From Pezizomycotina sp. ARF18 (Eukaryota; Ascomycota), in assembly GCA_002224055.1 (NCBI GenBank), contig AZLU01000024.1:156145-220144 (forward strand): 64,000 nt of DNA, read 5' to 3'. The notes under the pieces were generated by a model that was given only the letters and a program-made list of their open reading frames with translations, made no database searches and was not told the origin of the DNA. Positions 25,246 through 36,013 of this stretch are shown here, piece after piece. The translations under genes were made by a program, and so were the position numbers. Each line of letters starts with the position of its first letter. The stretch's first letter is position 1.

Positions 25246-25435
25246 ACAATTGAAAGTAACTTATATCAAACGGAATAAAATAAGATAAAGTGAAAATGAA
25301 GACAAGGGAGGAAGTTACATCTGCGCTATCGCGAGCTAATGTTGCGAAATGCGACTGCCTCTGCATTCTCTGCTGCTTTAGCTGCTCCAGCTTCAACTTT
25401 TTCGCCTGGATCTCCTCTTTCCGGCTATTCATCAT
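23066..25435 (-). CDS. Cytoplasmic dynein intermediate chain
   Basis: Subunit linking dynein heavy chain to dynactin and light chains, needed for nuclear migration and hyphal transport. The N-terminus [20 protein letters not shown] begins the charged coiled coil that binds dynactin p150. A Ser/Thr-rich linker with light-chain-binding character follows ([20 protein letters not shown]), then [18 protein letters not shown], the block [19 protein letters not shown], and C-terminal WD40 repeats: [64 protein letters not shown]. Stop at 23066-23068. Exon 1 is 25435-25319, with a GTAACT donor; intron 1 contains a 25-base T run on the plus strand. Frame breaks are frequent (near 23580-23640, 23910, 24260 and 24650). 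Assignment rests on both the N-terminal block and the WD repeats. Confidence 0.87.
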
Positions 25436-26468
25436 GGCTGCTAATTTTTGAGCTATGGAACGTCCGAAACTATTCAGCTAAAAATAAAGATATATGAGGA
25501 ACCCGTCCTGATTTAAACCCTAGACCTTGTATGTTTATATGCCCTTCGTCCGGTTATGTTTAGATAATTGGGTCGTCCTGGGGTGTGGGGAGCTCTTTTC
25601 GTTCGTCTGCTTCCCGGGGAGCTTTTCTTTTCGGTTCGCGTTTCCCTGGAAAGACAGAAGGGTCGCGTGAATCTAACGCTCCCGTTGTTCCTTGGATAGC
25701 TAGTTTTTAGGGTCGTAAATTGCCGAATACAATATCGAACGCAAATGGAGCTCTCGCAAGTGAAATTTGGGATCCGTATCGAGGCGATATAATGAGGCCG
25801 TGGTTTAAGGAAATGGGTGGTCTTCACCAAGCAGTACCTAGTGTAGAGAGTATATAACGGAAGGAGTTTTCCTGAGTATAAAAGAACCGTACTATGATAA
25901 TAATAATGATAAGACTCCCCTTCTCCCTTTTTCTTCTTTCCGTATGTACTCAATTTTTCGTTACTGCAAAAACAAATAGGTCTATTGCGGGCGCGAGCAG
26001 AAAGAAAGAAAGAAAAAAGTAAAAAAAAAAAAAAAAGGCCTGTCTTTCTCCTCTCTTTCTTCCCGTCAACCCGCCAATTGCCTTTTAACGATTTGTTCCG
26101 AGGGTCAATAAGCACAGCAGTACATACAGTACATAAAAGTCAACACAGCTTTTTTTTCTTTTTTTTTTTTTTCTTTTTTTTTTTTTTTTAAACTAAAAAG
26201 GCCACAAGCACCCTACCAACATCTCCCAAGAAAAGAAAACCCAAACACCGACAAAAACAAAAAAAAAAAAAAAGACATTCCGTCCGTCCATTGTACCCAC
26301 TGGGAGAGCGAAAAAGGAATTGCTGCTGCATTGCTTTTAGTCTTTCTCTGTCCCACGATCCACGAACGGCTTCTCCTCATACAACACTCTGATTTCGCTC
26401 TCGACTTGCCAGTTCGGATTTTTCTCGTTCCTTGTTCCCATATTTTCATACCATACACATATACAATC
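25436..26468. other. Divergent promoter region (dynein IC / ATP synthase e)
   Basis: About 1 kb between two start codons. It includes mixed poly-T from about 26151 to 26189 and an A run at about 26261-26273. No gene supported; purine/pyrimidine tracts dominate. Confidence 0.5.
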
Positions 26469-27008
26469 ATGTCTAGCTCAACGGTAAATGTACGGGGTAA
26501 CCTCGACATCGCTGCTCTCAATTGAAGGCCAATTCCACTTCACGACTCACTGTAAAGCATATCGTATCGTAGCATTGCAATTAGCTAACACAAACCTTTA
26601 TCTCTCACCCTCACTTAGATCGTACGGTATTCGTTCCTGGGTTTCGGTGTCGCCTACGGCTTCATGCACCAGAGGAAGCTCAACAAGGAGGCAAAGAACT
26701 ACGCCGCATCGGAAGAGTACAAGCGCAAGGAGTCGCTGATCCAGCAGGCGAAGGCGGAGTGGGTGAAGAAGAACCTGCCCGCTGACCAAAAGAGCGCCGG
26801 CGGCGATGGTACGATATTACAATTCTGCCCTCAATTGCACCGAAAACCTACCACGGCCTCATTACCACAAAGCTCCAATTTTCCATTGATAGGCTCTAAT
26901 ATGATTTTCCGGATATTTATAGTCATTACGGACTTCAACGACCCCAAATTCGACGCAGAAGCATGGCTTCAGAAGATAGCAGCCGAGGAATCCAAATCGA
27001 AATCGTGA
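26469..27008 (+). CDS. TIM11: Mitochondrial ATP synthase subunit e
   Basis: Small inner-membrane subunit that dimerises ATP synthase and helps shape cristae. Exons: 26469-26483 (MSSST), 26619-26808 and 26923-27008, with all phases matching; total 96 residues, normal for the family. Exon 2 gives IVRYSFLGFGVAYGFMHQ, a single membrane helix with the dimerisation GxxxG (GVAYG), followed by a charged helix (EEYKRKESLIQQAKAEW). Exon 3 gives ITDFNDPKFDAEAWLQKIAA. This is one of the few genes in the window with no frame break at all, perhaps because its exons are short. Faces the dynein gene head-to-head. Confidence 0.92.
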
Positions 27009-27630
27009 TTTCCTGATTCTACTACAGACGCTACACGCACAGGAGACGCTCAATTCGTTTTTCTTAAGTTGCCGCACGTTTTAACTCCTCCCCTCCGATA
27101 CATTATGGCACTTCATATCATCAAAGAGTAGGAATGCTGAAAAGACCATTGGAGCGAGGTGGTTTTTTTTTTACCGGAGCTATATTTTATCGGATACGTG
27201 GGAGTTGAAAGAGAGTGCGTTCAGCGGAAATTAACCCACACCATCATGACTACTATTATCTTATCTGTATCATAGTATCTTTTGTCCTTTTTGTCCTCTT
27301 TCTTCTTATTCCCGGGATTCTTTTTATGCTATCTGTTTTCTCCAAGGTACATGTGTCTGTCATCCGGTTGGGTGGACTTGAACAAAAAAAAAGTATATAT
27401 ATTTAAAAAATATAGGTTTATAGAAGAAAAATCTTTTTTTTTTTTTTTTTTTTTTTTTTTGCATCACAATTTGACTATTAAGATTTAGTATGATTTTGCA
27501 CTCTTTTTTTAGAAGGAAAGGGGAAAGGAAAAAAAAGGCACAAGGATCTGTATGAACGGAAGAGTCAATATCTATAATAACAGTACAAGAATAATATAGT
27601 TGGGTTGTCCGGTTCGAAAGAAAACTAAGG
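27009..27630. other. Convergent intergenic region (ATP synthase e / PRP4)
   Basis: About 620 bases of 3' flank with a T27 run at 27434-27460 and other A/T runs. No gene. Confidence 0.55.
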
Positions 27631-29435
27631 CTATATCTCCACATCATCTCGAGCCCACAGCTTACAGGTACGGTCGTGGCCGCTGCTGACGATGAACTTA
27701 TCATCCCTAGACACATCAACACTTAAACATTACCGGAGTGACCCGAGAGGCTCCTTATCAGTGCCCAATCGTCACTGCTGTAAATGTTAACCGTCTTGTC
27801 GAACCCGCACGTGACAAAATACTTGCCCCTGGATCCAACTGCACCTCGTCGTCGATAAGGCGACCGCTATCGGCACCGCCCTGAAAGAACCGCACGTCGC
27901 TGACGAGGTTCGTATGCGCGCCAATGGTTGATATGCAGCGCACCTTGCGAACGTCCCACACCTTCGCCGTCGAATCGCCGCTGGTGCTGACGATGTGGTA
28001 GCCGTTCGGCGCGAACACCAGGCCAAATATTTCCCTGATATGGCCGTCCAAAACCATGACAGTCCTGCCGGTGCGCAGGTCCCAGACCCGACCTATAGCG
28101 TCTAACCCTCCCGTTGCGACAAGTGCGCCGTCGTTCTGGAACGTGATAGCGTACACCTCCCTCGAGTGACCCTCTTGCACCAGCAACTCTGCCGATGTTG
28201 TAAGATCCCAAAGCCTCCACGTAGTGTCGTACGACGCCGAACCTATAAACCGTCCGAAGGGTGATATTCCACCCTGCACACCCTCCCCGAATGCCCTGAC
28301 AGGGTCCCGATCGGTGTATCCTGGACGAGGTTCCACAGGTTGATGTCGGTGTCGGCCGAGCCGGAAACGAAGTTGACGGATTCCGGGGAAAGATTCGAAC
28401 CGGGCAGCGTGGCCGTCGGCGCCCACGATATTCCGCCCACGATATCTGTATGGCCGCGGAGTGACCTGACCTCGTCCATGTTCGGCACTGAAAGCAGCTT
28501 CATACCACCTGCCCAGTTACCGCACGCAATCATCTTCGAATCTGGCGAAAACCGAGCAATAGACACCGCCCTCTCGCCCGCAATCTGAGAACCCATGAGA
28601 TTATACCCAGCCAGCCGATCCTTGATGCCGCGCGGTGCTGAATGTGCCTCGCTAGCGGGACCGTCGATTCGGCCTTTTGCAGCTCCAGCCGAGCCTTTGC
28701 GTGTTCGAGCGAGTAACCCGCGACCCATTTGCGTGATTCCAGGAGCTCGGGGACGCCTTCGGTATAAAACTCCTCTTCAACCTCCTGGTCCTCCTCTTCC
28801 GCCTCTTCATCCGCCATGAGCTGGTCCTCATCCCTCTCACCGCCGCCGGGTACGCTGTCTAGTTGCGCGGCCAGTAGGCTCCTCAGACGGTCCCTTCTGT
28901 CGCTTTTCTCTTCGCCGAAAAGCGTGATGGGCTCCCGAGCTCCCTCAGCTTTAGCCGAACCTTTCCATCGTCTGTCGGTACCGAAATTGCCGCGATACGT
29001 TTCTTGCGGTCGAGCTGCTCGAGGATTGCCGAAGCCTTCTCGGGGGCTATACCGGTCGATTGTGTTGGTAGGACATAATCTCGGTCGATAGCTGCACGGT
29101 CAAAAAGAAAAAAAGGGGGGATTAAGAAAAAGAAGGAAGAGGTTAGCGGGCTAACGAAGCGGTACTGAAGGTATTTTCAATTTGCGATGGTATTTGGGGG
29201 GGTTGTTTGACTTACGGACTTCTGAGAGATCAATGCCTACATTCATGTCAACATCCTAGGTACGATGAGGAAAGAGAAAGAAAAAAATAGAAACATCAGA
29301 ACAAGACAATAGAGTGCGCAGAGAATGATAGGGAAATTGGGGGGGGGGAAAGAGAAGATGTGTTGCTTGGGGAAAAAAATCGACTAACCTCTCCTCCTGC
29401 ATCCTCGACATAGGCCTGGCGAGATGATGAATCAT
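27631..29435 (-). CDS. PRP4: PRP4, U4/U6 snRNP WD40 splicing factor
   Basis: Component of the U4/U6 snRNP needed for pre-mRNA splicing. In order: an N-terminal segment [11 protein letters not shown], a short exon [29 protein letters not shown], the SFM (PRP4-like) motif [19 protein letters not shown], an acidic stretch, [20 protein letters not shown], then WD40 repeats ([73 protein letters not shown]) and a final LWARDDVEI before TAG. At least two introns interrupt the 5' part (near 29095-29216 and 29258-29388). The start at 29435 is the best ATG but not certain. Frame breaks fall near 27720, 27840, 28275-28320, 28660 and 28945. The order of SFM plus WD40 is specific to PRP4. Confidence 0.88.
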
Positions 29436-30057
29436 GATGAATTTCCAAATAGCCAACCGCTGGCCGAACTCTCTGTATAAGCCTTGAGTATTGAAGCGAT
29501 ACGAGAGAGCTGGGAAATAATAAAGGAATCCACTCCTGCGAGTAGTTACTACTTAAAGCTGTTATCGACCGTATCAAAGTAAATTCCGCCCCGTTAATCG
29601 ATAATTACTACTGTGGAAATTAAATTTTGTGGATGTGTGTAAGTTTGAGGCTCGCACACGACCGGAGTTAAAAATTAATAGAAATTTTTTTGAAAAAAAA
29701 AAAAAAAAAAAAAAAAAAAGGCTCAGGCAAAAAAGGAAAGAAGAAAAACAAGCAATTTCTACCGTGGCTGGCTGGGCAGTGGAACGTTCACCCTGAAAAA
29801 AAAAAAAAGGAAGCAATAATTCGCAAATAAAAATAAATAAAACATATTTAATTACCTGCAAGTCCCATGTCATTTTATCAGAAAACGGCTTCAGGCGCGA
29901 GGAAAGAAGGTAACTAATTTTGCTAAGAGTAGCGCGAGATGTTTTTTAGTGGGGGGCAGTTTCATTATCAGCAGAGTAGAGAACACCTTGTCCCTCTATA
30001 GCAGTGTAATAGTACTTAGTAGTAAATAAATAAAAGAGAAAAAAAATATATATATAT

Positions 30058-30098
30058 AATAAATACAATAAATACAATAAATACAATAAATACAATAA
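30058..30098 (+). repeat. Minisatellite, unit AATAAATAC, about four copies
   Basis: Tandem nine-base unit repeated about four times and followed by AATA repeats. Lies between PRP4 and PMT4; noncoding. Confidence 0.75.
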
Positions 30099-30396
30099 TA
30101 AAAATAAATAAATAAATAACGACGATGATTTATTTCTCTTCACGAATAAATACTTAATAGCAGTAATCCATCAATCGTTCCTTTTCTTCTTGATATTTTA
30201 ATTTGCTCATTCTAGCTTTTTTCTTTCTCTCATTTTTTTTTTCTTCTCTTAGCGGGGCTGCCTCGTAACTAAGTATTTAATATCTTCTCTCTCAATTGAA
30301 TCTCCTCGATATCCTCCTCCAGGAGAACACTTTATACACGTAAGTTACATACCTGTTCCGTGCCTCCCCCTGCTCCGAAGAGTTTTAAGAGAAAAC

Positions 30397-30425
30397 TCTC
30401 CTCCTTCTCCTCCTCCTCCTCCTCC
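30397..30425 (+). repeat. TCC microsatellite
   Basis: About nine near-perfect TCC/TCT trinucleotides upstream of PMT4, in a strongly pyrimidine-rich stretch. Confidence 0.7.
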
Positions 30426-31094
30426 TCAAGTCTCCTTAACATATATTATTATTCTCTCCCCTTTCTACTTCTTCCGTGCTAAATATTCTCCGAAGCCGTT
30501 TAGTCGCGATACTTCTATTCATTTTTTTTTTTTTTTGACGTCCAGCCTTATGTTCGTATCCTATCCCCATTCCGTTTCTCCTTCTTTCTTTGTTTGATTT
30601 TTCTTAGCTTCCTTTCCTACTTTCCTACTTTCCCTCGTTTTTCAGCCTCCCCTTGCATCCCGCGTTCCAACCGAACGGGATCAGAGTGCCATTGAGCTTA
30701 ATTTAAACCTTCCGTGCATTGCAGAAGCACATATCAGAGAGAGGAAAGGCTAATTGATTGATTACTTTTTTGCGTAGCATCCCTCCCCTTGATTCGAAGG
30801 AGTTTTTGAGGACAGTTTTCAGTTATTAAGAGGGATCTCCCGTGGCCGTTTACTTCGATTTATCATAAAAAGGTTTGGGCACCTTCCCATCCGGCTGCAC
30901 GGGCATTGACAGATATCCAATATAAAAACACCAAGAGGATGCAAGAAAGAAAAGCTATAGAGAAGGAATAATTAAAAGAAAATATTATCATTGAATTCTT
31001 TTACCTGGTATAACCTCGTTCGAGAAGAACGTGGAAGGGATTCGAGCCCTGAGAGAGAGACTATTATAGATAAGAAAGGCTAACAAAATTCATA

Positions 31095-33815
31095 ATGGAT
31101 TTAATATACTCATCTTTAAGATCGTCCTTGGATCCGAATCGCTTGCCTCCTCGCGCAAAATCCAAGAGGATGCCTGATACACCGGGAAGTCTGCGGCAGA
31201 GAAAAAAGAGAGGCACAACCCCCGGATCTCCTGGGTCGGGACACGAAGATGACGACTCCGCGGTGACCAAGGCCGCTACCAACGCCAAGGCGCTGGCTGC
31301 TTCAGCAAAACAGTCCACCATCGGTCATAGAATTGCGCTCCTTGCGATCACTTTGATAGCTTTCGTGACGAGGTTCTACAAAATCAATCATCCCGACCAG
31401 GTAGTTTTCGATGAGGTCCACTTCGGAAAGGTATGTAGTTTCACTATCGCTTCCATTTTGCAACAAAGAAGTTTTTCCCTTTTCCTTTTTTTTTTTTTTA
31501 AGCTTGATGGAGTTACGTGTACTAACGATTTTTCCTTATGTATTTCTAGTTTGCTTCATATGTAAGATTTTACACCTTTTTAGCCCTACGATTTCGGAGT
31601 TCCCAGTTGAACTTCGTTCTTCATAGCTCGAATCTAGAGACTGATGATGTGTAACGTCTTGGCATTTATATAGTACCTGCAACGCACATACTTCTTCGAT
31701 GTACATCCTCCGTTTGGCAAACTACTTTTTGCATTTGTCGGCTGGTTCGTGGGTTATGATGGCCGCTTCTTGTTCGATAACATCGGCGACTCCTACATCG
31801 AGAATAAGGTCCCATATGTAGCTTACCGCGCTCTCCCCGCTACTCTCGGCGCGTTGACCGTTCCAGTTGTTTACCTTACCATGTGGGAAAGTGGATACGC
31901 CGTCCCTGCTTCGCTAGTTGCTGCCGCAATGGTCTGCTTTGGTAAGTAATGAAGACTGATAGACCCCCTTGCAAAGGAGCCAATTGACTAGGTAGAAACA
32001 AGCTGGACAACATGCTAACTCGAAATATAGATAATGCGCACATTGGTCAAACCCGCCTCATTCTTCTAGACGCTACCTTGATTTTCTCGATGGCTCTGTC
32101 GCTGCTCTGCTATGTACGCTTTTACAAGTTGAGACATGTGCCGTTCTCTCGCAAGTGGTGGAAGTGGCTACTTCTCACCGGTGTTTCCCTCTCTTGTGTC
32201 ATATCCACCAAGTATGTCGGTGCTTTCACCTTTTTTACCATTGGAGCCGCGGTTCTCATCGATCTCTGGAACCTCCTTGACATCAAGAAAGGACTCACGC
32301 TGCAAGAATTTATCAATCACTTTGCCGCCAGAGTCCTCGGATTGATTGTCATCCCTTCATCTTCTATCTCTTCTGGTTCCAGGTCCACTTCACCATCCTC
32401 TACAGAAGTGGCCCTGGTGACGATTTCATGTCCCCAGCTTTCCAGGAGACCCTCAGCGACAACGTCATGACGCTTAACAGTGTTCCAGTTCATTACTATG
32501 ACACGATTACGATTAAACACAAAGACACGAAGGTGTTCCTCCACTCTCATCCGGACAAGTACCCCCTCAGATACGAAGATGGACGCATCTCTTCCCAGGG
32601 ACAGCAAGTGACTGGATACCCCTTCAACGATACCAACAACCACTGGATAATCATGCCCGCGACTCCGTCCGACACGAAAGTTAGCAAGCCGGTCAAGAAC
32701 AACGATCAGGTCCGCCTACTCCATGTCGTTACCAATACTGTCCTTCTATCGCATGATGTGGCCTCGCCGTACTATCCGACGAACCAAGAATTCACGACGA
32801 TTGCCATGGAAGATGCTGTCACTAAAAGGGCAAACGATACCACTTTTGAAATCCGCATTGAAGGAGCAAAGACGGATGCAGAATTCAAGACTATGTCTGG
32901 CCACTTCAAGCTCATCCATTTCCCGTCGAAGGTTGCAATGTGGACGCACACCAAGCCGCTTCCTGAGTGGGGTTACAAGCAGCAAGAAATTAACGGCAAT
33001 AAGAACATCATGCAGACCGAATATTTGTTCGTCGAGGATATCCCCTCACTCCCCGAGGATGACGTCCGTAACGATAAGACGCCGAAGGAGGTCAAGTCGC
33101 TCCCGTTCATCAAGAAGTACTTCGAGCTCCAGCGCGCTATGTTCTACCACAACAATGCTTTGACATCTTCCCACCCATATTCTTCGCACCCAATCCAGTG
33201 GCCCTTCCTCCTCCGAGGAGTGTCGTTCTGGACCAAGAACGATACCAGGGAGCAAATCTATTTCATCGGTAACCCGCTCGGTTGGTGGATCGCAAGCTCC
33301 GTTCTCGCTATTTTCGCCGGCATTATTGGAGCGGACCAAGTTACTCGCCGTCGTGGCGTCGATGCTTTAGATTTCAGGACCCGCTCCAAGCTCTACAACT
33401 CCACCGGTTTCTTCTTCCTGGCTTGGGCTGCACACTATCTCGCCTTCTTTATCATGGGACGCCAGCTCTTCCTTCATCATTACCTACCGCTCATTTGGCG
33501 TCAGCGCTGGTCACCGGTGCCGTTCTCGATTTTGTCTTCACTGGTGATGCCAATGACGAGAGCGTTCCAACCCACGTCGCGGCTGCAGAAGCGAAAAAGC
33601 AACCCATCGCAATGAAAGATGGGGTGTACCCGTCTTCGCCCTCTCCCCCTAATACGGCCACCACTGCCTCGTGGATCACTGCCGCCGTAATAATTGGCCT
33701 CTTGGTAGCGAGCTTCGCTTACTTCGCGCCCTTGACCTATGGAACACCGGGGTTGAGCGTCGATGCCGTCAAGGCTCGGAAGATTCTTAACTATGATCTC
33801 CACTTTGCCAAATAA
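31095..33815 (+). CDS. PMT4: PMT4, protein O-mannosyltransferase
   Basis: ER membrane enzyme that transfers mannose from dolichyl-phosphate-mannose to Ser/Thr of secretory proteins (GT39 family). Exons: 31095-31430, a 12-base exon 31550-31561 (FASY), 31674-31941 and 32031-33815. The catalytic loop has NHPDQVVFDEVHFGK (the acidic DE pair) and FFDVHPPFGKLL. GPGDDFMSPAFQETLSDN and MIR repeats (YDTITIKHKDTKVFLHSH, GQQVTGYPFNDTNNHW) follow, then C-terminal membrane helices and YLP-AHLASALVTGA, all typical of the PMT4 rather than the PMT1/PMT2 branch. Two frame breaks: 32356-32357 (TT, three needed, giving IPFIFYLFWFQVHF) and 33487-33488 (CC, three needed, giving YLPAHLAS). With both bases restored the CDS is exactly in frame, 800 residues. 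Several N-terminal ATGs exist; 31095 is the first. Confidence 0.93.
31550..31561 (+). other. 12-base micro-exon of PMT4 (FASY)
   Basis: Twelve bases coding FASY between an acceptor (TTTCTAG) and a donor (GTAAGA). It supplies the residues between EVHFGK and YLQRTYFFDVHPP that PMT proteins need at this position, so it must be spliced in. Confidence 0.85.
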
Positions 33816-34596
33816 AACTCAGGGGATTTCTTGTTACGCCAATGGGAACCACTATATCGTCTTTCTTACTTTAAACGGAGGATGGGAATAACGCGAGCCG
33901 ATCGTCCAAAGCAACTAAACGGAATCAGCTATTCTTCTTGTCGTATCTGTTCCTTCTCTCTCTACTCAAAACTCTATTTATTTTTAATTGACATCAAAAG
34001 ACGTGCTTTTATTGTTTATTCACTGTAACTAGAAATCTATTCAAAGCACTCTGGGCAGTTCTTATACCTTCTACTTGACCTGTTTAAACCGTTATATTTA
34101 CACTGCTGTGCTCCTGCTGTTTGTACTCCCATACATTTATTTTAAGACAAAAAACTATTGAAAGAAGAAAGGATAGAACGGAAAAGGCGAAAACTTCGAT
34201 CTAATAAAAACCATCGTGATTTTCTCAGCTTAATTATCTGAACCTCATCTCCATCTAAACAAAGTTTGTGATTATTCGAAACAATCGTAGATTCTTTTTT
34301 TTTTTTTTTTTTTTAAAGGTGTACGGACGTCCGAGCGCTTTTCCGTCGCCACGGCTTAGGAGCTTGTTGTCTGCCGGCTCCCGAAATCGTGACACCCGGC
34401 GCTGCTAAGCTGACGCAACCTGACGCAATTAAATTGTGTATAACGATCTTTGTATAAGAAAGCAACAAAGAATATTTTTCTTTCATAATTTTTTTTTTCT
34501 TATTTGATAATGAGAATTCCATCTCTCCGAGTTTTCACCTTAGCTGCAATTAGAGCATTTAAAACAGAGCAACTATTTGAAAGCCAGTTACCAAGG
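33816..34596. other. Intergenic region between PMT4 and JAC1
   Basis: About 780 bases in tandem orientation, with T20 at 34295-34314. An in-frame ATG at 34510 could extend JAC1 by 29 residues; the remainder is flanking DNA. Confidence 0.5.
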
Positions 34597-35429
34597 ATGA
34601 TGGCGGCTCGAGCACTACGGTCCATGGTGGGCGGCGGCGACCATGGGAATCGCTCGTCCCACTCCCTCACTCTCCCTACGCTCAACACAAAACCTCTATA
34701 TCAGACGATACGCCGACGCTGTGTCATCATCCACATCCACGTCCGCATCTTCATCTCATCCTCGCCCTCCTCAGCATCATCATCTTCAGCAAACCAACAA
34801 AGCGGCGGCAGTAAGGAATTTATAAGCTCCGCAACAACCTACTACGACCTCTTCCCGAAAACTTTCCCCAACGGCCCGCCGCCGAAGGGTTCCTTCGCCG
34901 TAGATCCGAAATCCCTCCGCTCCGAATTCCTAAAGCTGCAGGCGTCGACGCACCCGGACCTCGTCAGAGCACAGCAATTGCAACATCACCACCATCATCA
35001 TCATCACCACCACGACCACCAAGAAGCCACGCACGCAAAGCTAAAGCGCTCGGCCGAGGCCGCGTCGGCACGGTTGAACCGCGCACACGCAACGCTGCAA
35101 GACCGCTGCAGCGCGCTCAGTACCTGCTTTCCTTACGCGGGTTCGACTCGCGAACGATGAGACCGCAAAGGTGGAAGAGCAAGAGCTGCTGATGGAGGTG
35201 CTGGAAGCCAGGGAGGAGATCGAAGCGGCGGAGGAAGAAGAGGATCTAGTCGACATGACGGAAAGGAACAGCAGGAGGGTGCAGGAGAGCGTCAAGATAT
35301 TATCGGAATGTTTCGAGAATGACGACCTGAAGGGGCTAAGAAGGAGGCTGTCAGGTTGAGGTATTGGATCAATATTAAGGAGAGCCTGGATAGCTGGAGA
35401 AAGGGAAGCCGGTTGTTTTAGCGCATTGA
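34597..35429 (+). CDS. JAC1: JAC1/HSC20 J-protein, mitochondrial Fe-S cluster co-chaperone
   Basis: J-domain partner of mitochondrial Hsp70 that delivers the scaffold Isu1 for iron-sulfur cluster transfer. A Ser/Arg-rich leader precedes TTYYDLFPKTFP, GSFAVDPKSLRSEFLKLQ and the catalytic HPD in STHPDLV. Ten consecutive His codons (34984-35013) follow the HPD, then a helix (AEAASARLNRAHATLQD), AQYLLSLRG, and the C-terminal scaffold-binding helical domain (LLMEVLEAREEIEAAEEEE, ERNSRRVQESVKILSECF, RLRYWINIKESLDSW). Ends VVLAH. Frame breaks at about 35110-35125, at 35332-35335 (GGGG, five needed) and at 35396-35397 (GG, three needed). The start at 34597 is one of two in-frame choices (34510 or 34597). 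Confidence 0.87.
34984..35013 (+). repeat. CAY repeat coding ten histidines in JAC1
   Basis: Ten CAT/CAC codons in a row, mixed rather than pure, followed by a further D-H-Q. Coding within JAC1, just after the HPD loop. Confidence 0.85.
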
Positions 35430-35466
35430 AAACAAAGGAAGGATAAAGAGGAAAAAGAAAAAAAGG

Positions 35467-35503
<37 letters not shown>

Positions 35504-36013
35504 GGAGCGTGAGGATAACAAGTGCTGGAGCTTAGTGGACCCATGCTTCATGTAAGCATTCTAAATAATTATCACTACTCTCGTCGACAGGATGACTCCT
35601 TTTATAATAACAGTGTCTACCTAAGTAGCTATATCCCACCACCTAAATAGTTGTATATATTACCTTTTGAATGTTGTACTATAATAAACTTTGCATATAC
35701 ATCGATTCACTTTAACAGTCGTGTGTGCAAACTTATGATGCTGGATATCACCCGGACAGCTGTTCGCTAGGGTTATAGCAATATCTAATGAATGCATCGA
35801 CGATTATGCGTAGCCTAGATATTTCAAAGACTACGGTAATTGGGCGTATTAATCTTCACTCTCAGAGTAATTACTAATAAACATTATCATCACGGATAGT
35901 AACAGGGCTTAGACCCTCATCTAATAACCATGGTATGCTCAATGTGCGCCCCCATCTATGAATACTTATGCACTTTCAACCCGAAACGAAGAGGGGTTTC
36001 GCTATCTACTCCG
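35430..36013. other. Convergent intergenic region (JAC1 / PX protein)
   Basis: About 580 bases with an AG repeat at 35474-35499. No gene seen. Confidence 0.55.
35474..35499 (+). repeat. GA microsatellite
   Basis: About thirteen GA dinucleotides just after the JAC1 stop, in its 3' UTR. Confidence 0.8.

Larger units (their letters stand above)
29436..31094. other. Divergent promoter region (PRP4 / PMT4)
   Basis: About 1.66 kb. Contains A27 (29693-29719), a minisatellite of the nine-base unit AATAAATAC near 30058-30098, a TCC microsatellite near 30397-30425, and pyrimidine-rich DNA that is likely 5' UTR of PMT4. No coding frame supported. Confidence 0.5.

Noticed and set aside
28375-28410. tRNA B-box-like GGTTCGAATCT on the minus strand
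   Set aside because: It lies inside PRP4 coding sequence and no acceptor stem, D-arm or anticodon arm can be drawn around it.
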